From Niallia circulans (GTDB lineage: Bacteria > Bacillota > Bacilli > Bacillales > Cytobacillaceae): a DNA stretch of 64,000 nt. Under the pieces are notes generated by a model. The model ran no database searches and was not told where the DNA came from. It was given only the letters and a program-made list of their open reading frames with translations. The translations under genes were made by a program, and so were the position numbers. Of the stretch, positions 1 through 9,190 are shown in pieces. Location: the NCBI RefSeq assembly GCF_007273535.1, contig NZ_RIBP01000001.1, positions 930,001 to 994,000 on the forward strand. Reading direction: 5' to 3'. Position 1 is the first letter of the stretch; each line of letters starts with the position of its first letter.

Positions 1-1460
1 TCAATCAAAAAGTCTTCAGATAATGGCAGCTTAAATAGCAGTTTTCCAGTTGCCAGGTATATACCTTGATTCCCTTCTCCTTGACTAGACAGCACAAGAG
101 ATTTGGTTCTTTTTTCAAGCCGCAGGATGCCTCCCATTGTTGAAAATGGAAGTGGCAATGCGATATTCATATATGTCGTGCCTTTATTTTCATGACTAGA
201 ATAAATGGCCGTAAAAACGGTGCTTCCATTCACATCTCGCACCCATGCTCGAGGGCTCTTACGGCCATCAAGCAATGAATTTACCCCAAGAATTTGCCCG
301 TGCATTTCCACTTGTTTCTTTGATATGGGCAGATTCAACTGATTAAGCAAAATACTGATGGGTTTATAGATAATAAGCAGTGGTTTAAACCAACCAGCCC
401 AATATGTTGTTGCAAATAAACGATATTTATCACTTTGCTCGTAGAAATGGACGATTGTTTTAGGTAATCCCTTTATATCAACAAATTCACTAAGATCATC
501 AACTAGCCCTGATTTATAGCTATTATCTGTCGTTAATTTCCCTCTTATCCTACTGACAGGAAAGCTCCAGACAGCCTGCTTCGATTCAGGCAGATGAAGT
601 TTCCATCCAAGTACACCAATAAGCCCGAAGAGAATACAGTTCACTACCCCATGAAATAACAGCATAAAGTCTAATGTTACATACCACCTTCCAAAGGCAC
701 GTCCAACTGAATAGACAAGAGAAAATAAGATTGTCATACCAAGGGCACTATAAGATAATCGAATAAACAGCCCTTGCAGAAAATACTCAAATTTAGTCTT
801 AAATGCCAGATAGATTAAACTATAAATCGCAAACATGTAAAAAATAACGGAAATAAATTCGAGTAGTCGCCAAAATGTTATGCCTAGCGCAACAAGCATT
901 GGTGCAGCTAAAATGAGTGGCACAATTACATTGTAAAGTGCTGACTTATGAATTCGACCAAAGAAGCCAACCGATATTGGCAATAAAAAGGCCGAATAAT
1001 GAAAGTGAATCGCTGTCAGCCAATTAAGCATCGGACTAAATCCGGTATTAATCCCATTAATATCAATAAAAAACCAAATTCCTCCCATAAATAAATACAT
1101 CATCCCGATATCAATCGAAATTTCCGCCCAGTTGACAAAACCACGCCTAAAAAATCGGCCCAAACCGTTCAATGCTACAAACAGTGTAAACAGTATATAT
1201 ATTATAGATAGTATCATTTGTCCTGTCTGAATAGTGATCACATGCAACAAAAATACAGACACCTGACCTGCGCCAATAATAAACGCCTGTTTCTTGGTTA
1301 TTTCCATTACTAAATGAAGTGTCATTGGAACAAGAATCAATTGTGCGGCCGTTAACAACAAGAAATGCAGCTCTGTTGTATAAAAACAACTTGCCAGAAA
1401 TAAAATAAGTCCACTTATCATTGATGAGTTATGTATTCTCTTGCTTGAACCTGCCTTCAT
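1..1460 (-). CDS. YndJ-like membrane protein, C-terminus cut by window edge
   Basis: The reading frame is open from the ATG at 1460 to the left edge, about 486 residues, so the end of the gene is missing. The first ~280 residues are strongly hydrophobic, with about eight predicted membrane segments and the motif AIHFHYSAF. The remainder is a soluble domain with several Trp residues. This layout and the neighbouring DUF4166 gene fit the Bacillus YndJ family, whose function is unknown. The start overlaps the end of the DUF4166 gene by 32 nt and has GGAAGG about 10 nt upstream, so the two are translationally coupled. It is the third gene of a leftward operon whose first gene is broken. Family call is fairly sure; function is not known. 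Confidence 0.75.
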   Translation of the reverse strand, partial: MKAGSSKRIHNSSMISGLILFLASCFYTTELHFLLLTAAQLILVPMTLHLVMEITKKQAFIIGAGQVSVFLLHVITIQTGQMILSIIYILFTLFVALNGLGRFFRRGFVNWAEISIDIGMMYLFMGGIWFFIDINGINTGFSPMLNWLTAIHFHYSAFLLPISVGFFGRIHKSALYNVIVPLILAAPMLVALGITFWRLLEFISVIFYMFAIYSLIYLAFKTKFEYFLQGLFIRLSYSALGMTILFSLVYSVGRAFGRWYVTLDFMLLFHGVVNCILFGLIGVLGWKLHLPESKQAVWSFPVSRIRGKLTTDNSYKSGLVDDLSEFVDIKGLPKTIVHFYEQSDKYRLFATTYWAGWFKPLLIIYKPISILLNQLNLPISKKQVEMHGQILGVNSLLDGRKSPRAWVRDVNGSTVFTAIYSSHENKGTTYMNIALPLPFSTMGGILRLEKRTKSLVLSSQGEGNQGIYLATGKLLFKLPLSEDFLI

Positions 1461-2040
1461 ATGACATCAACCTTCCTAGCAGCGGATTTCTTATATCCAC
1501 ATGAATAGTGTAAAGCTCAATTACATCATCATAGCCCTCCTTAACCGTTACCCTTCCTTCCAATAACCGCGGGAGAGGAACTTCCCATTTTCCAAGGAGG
1601 ATGCGCTGTGCGCCTGATTGGATTTGCAAGTCTCCGGTCGATGCTACAAGAAAAGTTAAATCCGAATAAAATAAATTAGGCTCTCCTAAATAATCTTTAA
1701 CAATCCTGCGTTCCGCATCAATTGTCATATATGCATTAAAATGTCTCGTAACATCAGAAAAGTGAAAACTCCGTTCCCAATATATTTCTTGGTCACCATT
1801 TGCAAGCTGCTTCGATGTATTTTTTAACGAAAACGGGATATTGCTTCCTTCTTCAGGAAACAGAAACTTCCAGCGAACCGCAAATTTTAAAAAAGGATTT
1901 AACCATCTTTTTCCATTGCTGATATGAAGCATTATTCCCTTTCCATGAAATGGCCGATTAACTGTGATCGAATAGCGTTCCTGCAGCTTTGGATGAAGCT
2001 TATAGAAATCATCACCAAGTATTTCTTTATAAATCATCAT
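1429..2040 (-). CDS. DUF4166 domain protein
   Basis: A 203-residue protein beginning MMIYKEILGDDFYKLHP. The N-terminal pattern (GDDF.KLHP.LQERY) and the overall length match DUF4166 proteins of Bacillus, which usually sit beside YndJ and a DoxX-like protein. No signal peptide or membrane span is seen. AAGGTGAG lies directly before the tandem ATG codons and the second ATG has the better spacing. It lies between the DoxX-like pseudogene and the YndJ-like gene in the same operon, which suggests a common membrane- or lipid-related role, but no activity is established. Confidence 0.75.
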   Translation of the reverse strand: MMIYKEILGDDFYKLHPKLQERYSITVNRPFHGKGIMLHISNGKRWLNPFLKFAVRWKFLFPEEGSNIPFSLKNTSKQLANGDQEIYWERSFHFSDVTRHFNAYMTIDAERRIVKDYLGEPNLFYSDLTFLVASTGDLQIQSGAQRILLGKWEVPLPRLLEGRVTVKEGYDDVIELYTIHVDIRNPLLGRLMSYEGRFKQENT

Positions 2041-2069
2041 CTCACCTTATCCTTTTCTTGCGTATACAG

Positions 2070-2957
2070 TTAGTCGCAGTTGTGAGCATCCTTTGCAAAT
2101 ACAAATCCAACGACAGAAAGAATCCACAGACTCATATTAAATGCGATAGGACTAAAGGGATGTGTCCAAATGGGCGGCTCTGCAATCACTGCTGACAATG
2201 GAAATACAGGAAAACCAAAATTAACTGTATTGCATGTAGTAGCCTCTTATTACGGTATAAAAGCCAAACAACACCAAATACAATTTCGGCTATGCCAATA
2301 ATCGTCACTGCTGCCTCAGCTTTAGTCCCAGTTAATGATGTTAGGCTCGATAGCATCGATATTTCTAAAGGATGATGTGCCAGGATTTTAGGGACGAGCC
2401 CTTGATAAACCCAAATAAAGCAAAACAGCAAAGAAATAAGGATATTACAGCAAAAACGTACATACTGCCATCTTGGCAATTCACCTTTTTCAGTCCACCT
2501 TTTCAATACATCAAAGCTTAATGCCGTCCCCCAGCCGATGAGCGGACGAAAGAAAATATCAATAAACTGTCCAAATACCCCTTTATTATGTAAATCATAG
2601 TCATATTGCGTGAGAAATATGGTTCCTGCTTCAGCAGGGATATATTTCCAATAGCCCTTCCCTTCCTTTATTGGTGAAATTACTTGCTCTGGCCCAAAAT
2701 GTAGGGACGAGGTTTTGGTCCCATCCTGTTTATGTGTACCAACACTTTTTCCCCAGCCTTTTACCTTGAAGCCTAAGCCAAGTTTTTCTTTCATATGTGA
2801 AGGCCTGTGGCTCTGCTTCTGTCTTTTTCGGCAAATAGGCAATGGAAGAAAACCTTAGATCCCATTGCTCATGGTGCTCAGGTGTTTGCGTCCTTTCCCA
2901 CACCTCTTCTATATTCGCTTTAATAGTTGTTTCTACATAATTCGGCTTGTTATTCAT
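2070..2957 (-). pseudogene. SRPBCC / DoxX-like fusion protein gene, two frameshifts
   Basis: Three consecutive frames together encode one protein. An N-terminal START/SRPBCC-like part starts MNNKPNYVETTIKANIEEVW (ATG at 2957, GAGGT upstream). A middle part carries the rest of that domain and membrane helices (PLIGWGTALSFDVLKRW). A C-terminal helix (AEPPIWTHPFSPIAFN) ends at the TAA at 2070. The first shift is at a run of five T at 2783-2787; reading one base fewer restores E-R-K-L-G-L-G. The second lies near 2205-2220. The intact family is a DoxX-like membrane protein of about 300 residues that precedes DUF4166/YndJ genes. Either the operon's first gene is dead or two bases were miscalled. 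Confidence 0.75.
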
Positions 2958-2975
2958 TCATTAACCTCTATAAAT

Positions 2976-2991
2976 TGTGAAAATTTTCACA
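2976..2991. promoter_or_regulatory. Fnr/CRP-type box
   Basis: TGTGAAAATTTTCACA is a perfect palindrome (18 bp with the flanking T and A) and matches the TGTGA-N6-TCACA consensus of Bacillus Fnr. It lies about 20 nt upstream of the start of the leftward DoxX-like operon, between the putative promoter and the ribosome site, so it looks better placed for repression than for activation. Confidence 0.5.
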
Positions 2992-3018
2992 AATAGTAAG
3001 ATAACTCTTCTTCCAAAA

Positions 3019-3034
3019 ACTAGTACATACTAGT
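3019..3034. promoter_or_regulatory. Inverted-repeat operator next to a -10 box
   Basis: ACTAGTA-CA-TACTAGT is a 7-bp perfect inverted repeat. On the minus strand it directly follows TATAAT, so a repressor bound here would cover the transcription start of the DoxX-like/DUF4166/YndJ operon. The repressor is not identifiable; a TetR-type protein would fit the geometry. Confidence 0.45.
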
Positions 3035-3094
3035 ATTATATCAGCTTTCCATCTGATATCTAGTGCCGCTTGCATTTTCCCTCTGTTTTTCAGC

Positions 3095-3121
3095 TAAAAA
3101 AAAGCTGCCCTCCTGACAGCT
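3095..3121 (-). terminator. Rho-independent terminator
   Basis: On the minus strand AGCTG and CAGCT pair around a 9-nt loop and are followed by eight T. It sits just past the end of the suppressor-of-fused pseudogene. Confidence 0.65.
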
Positions 3122-3134
3122 GAAACGTCTTACA

Positions 3135-3799
3135 TTAGAGATAAGAAAAACTCCTTTGCATATCTGTTACCAAATAAGGATTGTCTTGTTTCATTTTTCC
3201 CACAAGCTCATTCGCTTTTGTATGATCTTCTTTTATTAACTCCAATTCCCTTTCCGTAATTCCTACTAGCTGAAGAAAGTCAACCCTTCCGTGCACAGTG
3301 TCAACTCCAGCAGCTTCTGTATCATTAACTACTAATAATGCTGTGATTTGCGATTCTGCGCCGATATGTATAGATGTCCCGTTTCCTGCAATATATTGAA
3401 GTGGTTCTAAAAATCGTTTTTGTGTAAAGGTATAGCTGGCCAAATTAGACAGCATATCAAGTGCCCACATACAGTCATCATAAGATTCTTCCTTTAATTT
3501 AAATAGCCCCATTTGCTCCACTCACCACCAAAGGCTTCTACTTCAGAATAAAGCTCCGTCATTCCATATGTCAGGATATGCTTATAGCCAATTGCTGATT
3601 GATAAATACTATAGCCGTCTAAATATTGATCGCCTCCGAATATTGCTCTTGCATGGAGGTCTGTTGCGAAATGAGCCGGCTCTTGCTCTGCATACAGTTC
3701 TGCAAAAACCTCATCAATAGCATCCCAGCCTGGTGCCCAATCCTCTTGTTCTGCTGCCTGCTTTGTATATTCCTGTTTATTCACATTCGTTCCCTCCAC
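3135..3799 (-). pseudogene. Suppressor of fused (SUFU)-like protein gene, frameshifted
   Basis: Two overlapping frames make one SUFU-domain protein of about 220 residues. The N-terminal half (QEDWAPGWDAIDEVFAELY ... YGMTELYSEVEAFGGEWSKWGY) ends at a stop at 3494. The C-terminal half (FKLKEESYDDCMWALDMLSN ... GVDTVHGRVDFLQLVGIT) continues in another frame. Members of the family usually have a few more residues between WGY and KLKE. The gap looks like a short deletion of about 10 nt near 3500, which is harder to blame on sequencing than a one-base slip. Bacterial SUFU proteins are often immunity-like or of unknown role. Domain call is firm; loss of function is inferred. Confidence 0.7.
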
Positions 3800-4236
3800 A
3801 ACATATCTATTATTCTATGCTTTTCCACTTTTATCAGCATTGTAATCTGCGAATTTCTAACCTGATAATAATCACATAAAAAAAGCATATTTTTAATAAA
3901 AACTTCGTAATCTCAACTTACATAGCTTACTTGCCGATTCGGACATTCAAATTCTGATGCTACATGTATCATTTTATCATTACCAGCCAAATTATGGATA
4001 CCAAATAAAAAATTATAAAAAATTTAATGTTTCATATTTTCACAGACTTTATCATTTTTTAAGTTAGTTTTATTGGTGAATATCCTGCTAAACCTTTGGG
4101 AAAGCTGACTATATCACTTGTCTAATACTCTTTCGATAAGTTATGCTTTACTTAAGACAAGCTATATTTATGCTTGCACTTATTGACTTTAATCAGTCAT
4201 TTTTTATAAAGAGCGTCATACTATATAAAAAGCAAA
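3800..4236. other. Intergenic, no gene seen
   Basis: AT-rich stretch between the SUFU pseudogene and the terminator of the small membrane gene. No reading frame with a plausible ribosome site and no clear repeat were found. Confidence 0.5.
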
Positions 4237-4260
4237 GCACATTCGTTGGCGCGAATGTGC
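4237..4260 (-). terminator. Rho-independent terminator
   Basis: GCACATTCG and CGAATGTGC pair around a 6-nt loop. On the minus strand TTTGCTTTTTATA follows, closing the small membrane protein gene at 4278. Confidence 0.75.
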
Positions 4261-4277
4261 GTTAAAGACATAATCTA

Positions 4278-4601
4278 CTATTTGCTTTTTTTATTTTGTT
4301 TATTTCGGTATTCGTCTAACCAGCGAAATAAGCGTTCTTTATCTGCGGCCTCGGCTTTTTTCTTCCGTTCTGCATTGGCGTGCAGAAGATAAAGGATAAG
4401 CCCAACAACAGCCCAGATTGCAACCCACTTATAAGCCCAGTCGTCCATCAAGAATTGAACCATCTCCAAAATTGGCGTTTTGGAGAATGAAACAGTTCCA
4501 CTGGCAAAACCGTCGCGAATTCGTTTGAAATTTTCGAACAAAGCGGTTAATACAAAACCACCGTAGAGAAAATTTGAAATGAACAGAAGCACTTTCTTCA
4601 T
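4278..4601 (-). CDS. Small two-helix membrane protein, unknown
   Basis: A 107-residue protein with two hydrophobic segments (about residues 5-22 and 55-74) and a highly charged C-terminal tail (NAERKKKAEAADKERLF) rich in Lys, Glu and Arg that is probably cytoplasmic. GGAGGTGA stands 7 nt before the ATG and a terminator follows the stop, so this is a single-gene unit. I do not recognise the family. Codon pattern and signals support a real gene. Confidence 0.65.
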   Translation of the reverse strand: MKKVLLFISNFLYGGFVLTALFENFKRIRDGFASGTVSFSKTPILEMVQFLMDDWAYKWVAIWAVVGLILYLLHANAERKKKAEAADKERLFRWLDEYRNKQNKKSK

Positions 4602-4964
4602 CCTTACTCACCTCCGTGATAACGAAGAATGTCCTTAAAAATCTTTCGTTAGTTCGGATAGACGACTCGGGTAAAGCTTTATTTTTTTGGCAGCACATCC
4701 CCCCCTTTCAATACCACAAAAAGGAAAAATCACATAATAACCTTATCAGAATTAAATATATTAAGTAATTGGCGAAAATATTCCTATTCTATTTAAACAT
4801 TATTAGGCTTTTTAGGAGTGCTGTAAATTTTATTGGGATTTGTTGTTTGGAGGAGTTATTAGCTTTGGCTATAGTATTACCAGCACTCTTCCCTGGTTAT
4901 TCACCACTGCTTGTCCCTATTTTAAAATGAGACTTTCTTCGCCATTCTTCCTACCTACATACAT
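4602..4964. other. Intergenic, possible gene remnant
   Basis: Mostly AT-rich and without a convincing gene. A short plus-strand hydrophobic frame near 4846-4928 could be the tail of a lost membrane protein, but it has no start signal. Confidence 0.3.
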
Positions 4965-5873
4965 CTACTCTTCTACAATACCGTGGTTACTGCTTTCCAT
5001 GCATAAACGAATAAATTCCTTTACTACAGGGGGAAGGTTTTCGCCCTTGCGTGTACAAATGGCAATAATATTCTTTACTGGTGCTATATCAACAAAAACC
5101 CTCGCAAGCTGTCCTGTCTTCACATACTCCTTAACAACTAGCGAGGACACAAAGTTAACGCCATACCCTGTCATAACAGAACGGATGGCCTCATTTAATC
5201 CGGTAAACTGCAAAGCAATTTTTGGCGGTGTGACCCGATGTGTGTGACATAAGGAGAGTAGCCTTTCTCTTGTGGAACTGCCTGCTTCTCTCATGATAAA
5301 AGGCTCCTTCATCACATCCTCAAGTGATACGGTACAGTTGGCAAGCCTATGCCGCGAGGATACGACAAACCATATCTCATCCTGAAAAAGCTGTCTCCAC
5401 TCAATTTCCTTCATCTGCTGCTCCGATCCTCCTGCATACATGGCCATATCTGCTTTATAATGAATCAATTCCTGAAAGGCATCTGTTGAATTTCTCGTTG
5501 TAATGCTTATCTCAACCCCTTCATTTTCTGCTTTGAATGCAGCTGCCCATTCCGGGATAAGAAAGTTGGCAGGAAGATAGGTTGCAGTTATACGGATCCG
5601 CCCTTTTTTCGCTGTTTTATAGTCTTGTACAAACTGTTCTAGTTGTAATTCATGAGCAAAAAACAGCTCCGCTTTTTGAGCCATTGCTTCTCCAAACGGT
5701 GTTAAAGTAAATCTTTTGCCATTCTTATTAAACAAAGTAATTCCCAGTTCTTTTTCGAATTGTTTTATTTGGCTCGAAACAGCAGGCTGACTTATCATCA
5801 GAATTTCTGCAGCCTTTGTGAAGCTCCCCATACTAGCAACATGATAAAACAACCGAAGCCCATGCAGGTTCAT
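4965..5873 (-). CDS. LysR-family transcriptional regulator
   Basis: A 302-residue LTTR. The N-terminal winged helix-turn-helix (SFTKAAEILMISQPAVSSQI, residues ~16-36) is followed by a periplasmic-binding-like effector domain (residues ~90-295). It is divergent from the O-methyltransferase gene at 5983 across a short spacer with an LTTR-type palindrome, so it probably controls that gene and itself. The effector is not deducible. Family is certain, target likely. Confidence 0.88.
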   Translation of the reverse strand: MNLHGLRLFYHVASMGSFTKAAEILMISQPAVSSQIKQFEKELGITLFNKNGKRFTLTPFGEAMAQKAELFFAHELQLEQFVQDYKTAKKGRIRITATYLPANFLIPEWAAAFKAENEGVEISITTRNSTDAFQELIHYKADMAMYAGGSEQQMKEIEWRQLFQDEIWFVVSSRHRLANCTVSLEDVMKEPFIMREAGSSTRERLLSLCHTHRVTPPKIALQFTGLNEAIRSVMTGYGVNFVSSLVVKEYVKTGQLARVFVDIAPVKNIIAICTRKGENLPPVVKEFIRLCMESSNHGIVEE

Positions 5874-5897
5874 TTTAACTCCTCCTTATAAATTTTA

Positions 5898-5915
5898 TTT
5901 ATATATATATAAATA
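5898..5915. promoter_or_regulatory. Probable LysR operator
   Basis: ATTTATATATATATAAAT is an 18-bp perfect palindrome with the T-N11-A layout of LTTR boxes, in the divergent spacer between the regulator and the methyltransferase. Its low complexity weakens the case. Confidence 0.4.
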
Positions 5916-5982
5916 ACATGTATTTTATTTATATAAAATTATAACTTACAATGAATATATAATCCAAAAGGAGTTGGTTATC

Positions 5983-6651
5983 ATGAGAAATGAGAAAACT
6001 TGGAATTCAGTTGATCACTATTTTACGAAACAGTTTCAGCCAGAAATCAAAGATTTGGAATATGTTAGAGACAATAATCAAAAGAACGGCCTACCAGAAA
6101 TTGATGTTACTCCCACACAAGGAAAATTCCTCGCAATGCTTGCCCAACTAAAAGGCGCAAAAAACATCTTAGAAATCGGCACACTCGGCGGCTACAGCAC
6201 AATATGGCTCGCTCGCACCCTCCCCGAAAACGGAAAAATAGTCACCTTAGAAGTAGATCCAACACATGCAAAAACAGCACAGGCAAATATAAACTCAGCT
6301 AAGTTAGCAGACAAGGTTACGATAATAGAAGGACCAGCATTAACGACCTTGCCTACATTACAGGCACAAGGCTTCAGCAAGTTTGACTTCATCTTCATCG
6401 ATGCCGATAAGCCAAATAATCCCCATTATATTAAGTGGGCACTTCAATTGGCCGCAAAAGGCGCAGTAATCGTTTCTGATAATGTTGTCCGAGATGGAGA
6501 AGTAATTAATAAGAACAGCAGTGATGAAAAGGTGATTGGAATAAGGAAGTTCATTGACATTCTTGCAGTGGACGAACGGGCTGATTCAGTCGGTATCCAA
6601 ACAGTTGGGGAAAAAGGGTATGACGGATTTGTACTAACATTTGTTCAATAA
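5983..6651 (+). CDS. Class I SAM-dependent O-methyltransferase
   Basis: A 222-residue Methyltransf_3 protein, related to catechol/caffeoyl-CoA O-methyltransferases. The SAM site is seen in ILEIGTLGGYSTIWLA and VTLEVDP; FDFIFIDADKPN and IVSDNVVRDGEV supply the metal- and substrate-side residues. The ATG at 5983 is preferred over the upstream TTG at 5974 because AAAGGAG lies 9 nt before it. The gene is divergent from a LysR regulator and ends in a strong terminator. It probably transfers a methyl group to a small phenolic or related hydroxyl; the substrate is unknown. Confidence 0.85.
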   Translation: MRNEKTWNSVDHYFTKQFQPEIKDLEYVRDNNQKNGLPEIDVTPTQGKFLAMLAQLKGAKNILEIGTLGGYSTIWLARTLPENGKIVTLEVDPTHAKTAQANINSAKLADKVTIIEGPALTTLPTLQAQGFSKFDFIFIDADKPNNPHYIKWALQLAAKGAVIVSDNVVRDGEVINKNSSDEKVIGIRKFIDILAVDERADSVGIQTVGEKGYDGFVLTFVQ

Positions 6652-6655
6652 AAAA

Positions 6656-6690
6656 GAAAGGGAAGGGCAAAATAATTGCCCTTCCCTTTC
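6656..6690 (+). terminator. Strong hairpin terminator
   Basis: A 15-bp perfect stem (GAAAGGGAAGGGCAA and its complement) with loop AATAA directly follows the methyltransferase stop. It may serve the opposite strand as well. Confidence 0.7.
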
Positions 6691-6692
6691 TC

Positions 6693-6815
6693 TCACGGTT
6701 GAATTGTTTCCTCTTTAGAACGAGGCTTTCGTTCCTCCTTATATCCTCCCTTTGGATGGTCGCCATTGGAGAAAATAATAAACAGAATTGAAAGGAAAAC
6801 AAACAGGTTTTTCAA
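6693..6815 (-). CDS. Possible 40-residue membrane peptide
   Basis: A TTG-initiated frame gives one hydrophobic helix (LFVFLSILFIIFS) followed by a charged tail (HPKGGYKEERKPRSKEE). The ribosome site (AAAGAAG) is weak and an in-frame stop lies just upstream. It converges on the methyltransferase terminator. The amino-acid pattern looks coding, but I do not recognise it; it could be chance. Confidence 0.35.
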   Translation of the reverse strand: MKNLFVFLSILFIIFSNGDHPKGGYKEERKPRSKEETIQP

Positions 6816-7091
6816 TATAAAAACTTCTTTCTAGATTAATAAATAAATAACATGAAAACATGTTTTATTATATATTGTATTATTTAGAAAGACAATTGTC
6901 CTTATTACCCTTTTTTTCGTTAGCACTGCTGGAGAAATAATTGATTAGTCAGCAGGTAAACAAAAAAACGAACTAATAATTGATACCTCTGAATAGTGCC
7001 ATTTTATCCCCAACATATATAAGTGATTTCTGCATAGGAAAATAGTATTTAAACACTTTAATAGATAAATATGACTGCACACAGAATCCCA

Positions 7092-8090
7092 CTAAACAAT
7101 CGATTCTACCACTATCACAGACCAGCCCTTTCCTTTGTAGGCGTTATAGCCTTCTGTTAAGCAGTAAGCATAAATTTGATTGTCTTCAATAGTAAATCCT
7201 CTGACATCCCTGCCCGACATAATATTTTTAACTGCTTTCAGGTTGTCGAGTCTTCTTTCTAAAATGCCTGTTCGATCAGTTGAGGCAATAACATAGCCGT
7301 CTGAATTAATGACATATAGCCTGCTTTTTTGATCAAGCTGCACTCTGTCAATAATATCGAAGATGAATTCCCAATTAAATCTTGTTGTCATTACCCCGAT
7401 AATGTTGCCTGAATCATCATGGATAGGACTGGAATAGGCCATTGTATGCCCACCGACAACAGAGGAATGATACATATCTGTCACATGTACGTGATTTTGC
7501 TTCACTGTTTCCTGAAACCATGCTCTATCTGCTTTACTTTTTCCTAACTCGCTTTGATTTTGGGCTGCTACAATAATTTCTCCATGCAAATCAACTACGA
7601 ATAAATCAAAATACACTTCATAAATTTGATGGATATTCTTTAAGAACTTTTGAGCCGTTTTTTTCGTCTCTGCAGAAGGTGCCAGCAAGCAGTCTTTAAT
7701 TGCATCATATGTTGCCCATGCTTGCACATCACAATTTCTTTCAAATAAGTTCCGGTCTATTTTATCAATCGTATCAAAGGCAATATCCACTGTGCGCACA
7801 GCCATAATTTCATTTGCCTTGTTTTGGATTGTTTTAATAATTGCTTCACTCTCTTTACTTGCATTCAAGCTCTGTTCAGCAAATCGTTTAATTTCAGCAG
7901 CAACAACTGAGAAGCCTCTCCCTGCTTCCCCGGCTCGAGCAGCTTCAATCCCAGAATTAAGGGCAAGAATATTGGATTTCATCGAGATATCACGAATCTT
8001 TTTCATCACAGTATCCATTTCACTATTGCTTTCCTTCAGTTCATTCATGAGGATAGACACATTTAAGCTATTATCAAGTGTTTTGTCCAT
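7092..8090 (-). CDS. Soluble chemoreceptor-like protein: MCP signalling tip followed by Cache sensor
   Basis: A 332-residue protein. Residues ~1-95 contain the conserved hairpin tip of methyl-accepting chemotaxis proteins ([20 protein letters not shown], then [16 protein letters not shown]). Residues ~100-330 look like a Cache/PDC sensor ([46 protein letters not shown]). No signal peptide or membrane helix is visible, so the Cache part would be cytosolic, and the order is reversed from normal transducers. The RBS AAAGGAG precedes the ATG. It likely docks on CheA/CheW arrays or another MCP. Domain calls are fairly sure; the signal is unknown. Confidence 0.8.
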   Translation of the reverse strand: MDKTLDNSLNVSILMNELKESNSEMDTVMKKIRDISMKSNILALNSGIEAARAGEAGRGFSVVAAEIKRFAEQSLNASKESEAIIKTIQNKANEIMAVRTVDIAFDTIDKIDRNLFERNCDVQAWATYDAIKDCLLAPSAETKKTAQKFLKNIHQIYEVYFDLFVVDLHGEIIVAAQNQSELGKSKADRAWFQETVKQNHVHVTDMYHSSVVGGHTMAYSSPIHDDSGNIIGVMTTRFNWEFIFDIIDRVQLDQKSRLYVINSDGYVIASTDRTGILERRLDNLKAVKNIMSGRDVRGFTIEDNQIYAYCLTEGYNAYKGKGWSVIVVESIV

Positions 8091-8299
8091 ATTCTCGACT
8101 CCTTTTTACCTAATTATTTATGTGAATATTCTAAAATTATAGATATTATATCACATTGCCGCGGTAAAAAAAGGAACACAGGTAGAATTTTTAGGACTTT
8201 AGCCTCAAAAAAATGCCTACTGGCTAAGTTTCACTAAAAACAAACAACAATAATTTGTTATAATAGGATTATTAAAACTACTGTGGAGGGCTGGTCTCA

Positions 8300-8711
8300 T
8301 TGACAGAGGAACTGGAACAAACAATTATCAGCTACTTAAGTGATAAAATTTCCCCCTTTTTAATTATTTTATTATTTTTGGTTCCAGTGATAACGGAACC
8401 ACTCATCCTGAAAGTGATATAGACATTGCTTTTCTTTGTGACAATAAAGTGCAAGATAAATACATTTTATTTATAGCTGCACAAGAATTAGCAGCTCAAA
8501 TTGGCCAAGATGTTGATTTAATTGATTTAGGCAGTGCTAGTACAGTATTTCAGGCACAAATAGTGCATACTGGTAAAATCATCTACTGTACAAATGAGCA
8601 AAAAAAAAGATGAATTTCAGATGAAAGCTTTTTGCAAAGTTGAATGAAGAACGGCATGAGATTCTTAATAAGGAAAATGATAACGGTTGCATTTTTAAAA
8701 GTGAAGTACAA
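8300..8711 (+). pseudogene. MntA-like antitoxin (minimal nucleotidyltransferase), frameshifted
   Basis: The nucleotidyltransferase motif FGSSDNGTTHPESDIDIAFL (GSX10DXD) marks MntA, the antitoxin that AMPylates HepT in type VII toxin-antitoxin systems. The frame from the TTG at 8300 (ISYLSDKISPFLII) must shift at T5 8375-8379 to reach this motif, again at A9 8600-8608, and again at T5 8629-8633 to reach the tail KLNEERHEILNK. The last segment runs in frame into hepT. Three homopolymer slips in one gene suggest either advanced decay or poor base calling. Confidence 0.75.
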
Positions 8712-9098
8712 ATGATCAAAGTAGCTATTATCGAACGGTGTATGAAACGGATAAATGATGAATATCACCAAAGTCCTAGTAATTTAGAGAATTATACTAA
8801 ACATGATTCCATCATCCTTAATTTGCAAAGGGCTTGTGAAGCAAGTATTGACCTTGCAATGCATATTGTTGCAGACAAAAGGTTGGGGCTACCTCAAAAT
8901 AGTCGAGAGGCCTTTTCCTTATTAGAAACAGAGAATATTATCACTGCTTCTCTTTCCAATAGAATGAAGGCAATGGTAGGATTTCGAAATATTGCTGTTC
9001 ATGACTATCAGGAGATAAACATAGTGATATTGCAGAAAATTTTAGATGTTCGTTTAGTTGATTTCTCTGAATATACTAAAGCAATTATTCACTCCTAA
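8712..9098 (+). CDS. HepT-like RNase toxin
   Basis: A protein of about 128 residues of the HepT/DUF86 family. The catalytic RX4HXY motif is intact (RNIAVHDY, near the C-terminus), with the helical core IILNLQRACEASIDLAMHIV before it. The frame is open back to 8640 through the tail of mntA, but family members start near IKVAIIERC, so the ATG at 8712 is preferred; its ribosome site is weak. HepT is an RNase (tRNA-directed where studied) silenced by AMPylation of the motif Tyr by MntA. With mntA broken, the toxin should be harmful or unexpressed. Family sure; start uncertain. Confidence 0.72.
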   Translation: MIKVAIIERCMKRINDEYHQSPSNLENYTKHDSIILNLQRACEASIDLAMHIVADKRLGLPQNSREAFSLLETENIITASLSNRMKAMVGFRNIAVHDYQEINIVILQKILDVRLVDFSEYTKAIIHS

Positions 9099-9143
9099 TC
9101 ACCCTTTGATAAGGGAAAATTGAAGAAAAATCGCTCAAAAACC

Positions 9144-9166
9144 CAAAAAAAGCATGCGAACATGCC
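9144..9166 (-). terminator. Rho-independent terminator with UUCG loop
   Basis: On the minus strand GCATG-TTCG-CATGC is followed by seven T. It closes the LysR gene at 9191. Confidence 0.7.
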
Positions 9167-9190
9167 TCACTGCTCCTTATCTTCATATGT

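Noticed and set aside
1147..1389. Minus-strand 80-residue frame
   Set aside because: It is a shadow frame inside the YndJ-like gene, which is open to the window edge and has family motifs.
3626..3865. Plus-strand frame opposite SUFU
   Set aside because: Antisense shadow with no ribosome site.
4840..5247. Plus-strand 135-residue hydrophobic frame
   Set aside because: Most of it is antisense to the LysR gene; only the first ~90 bp could be a remnant and there is no start signal.
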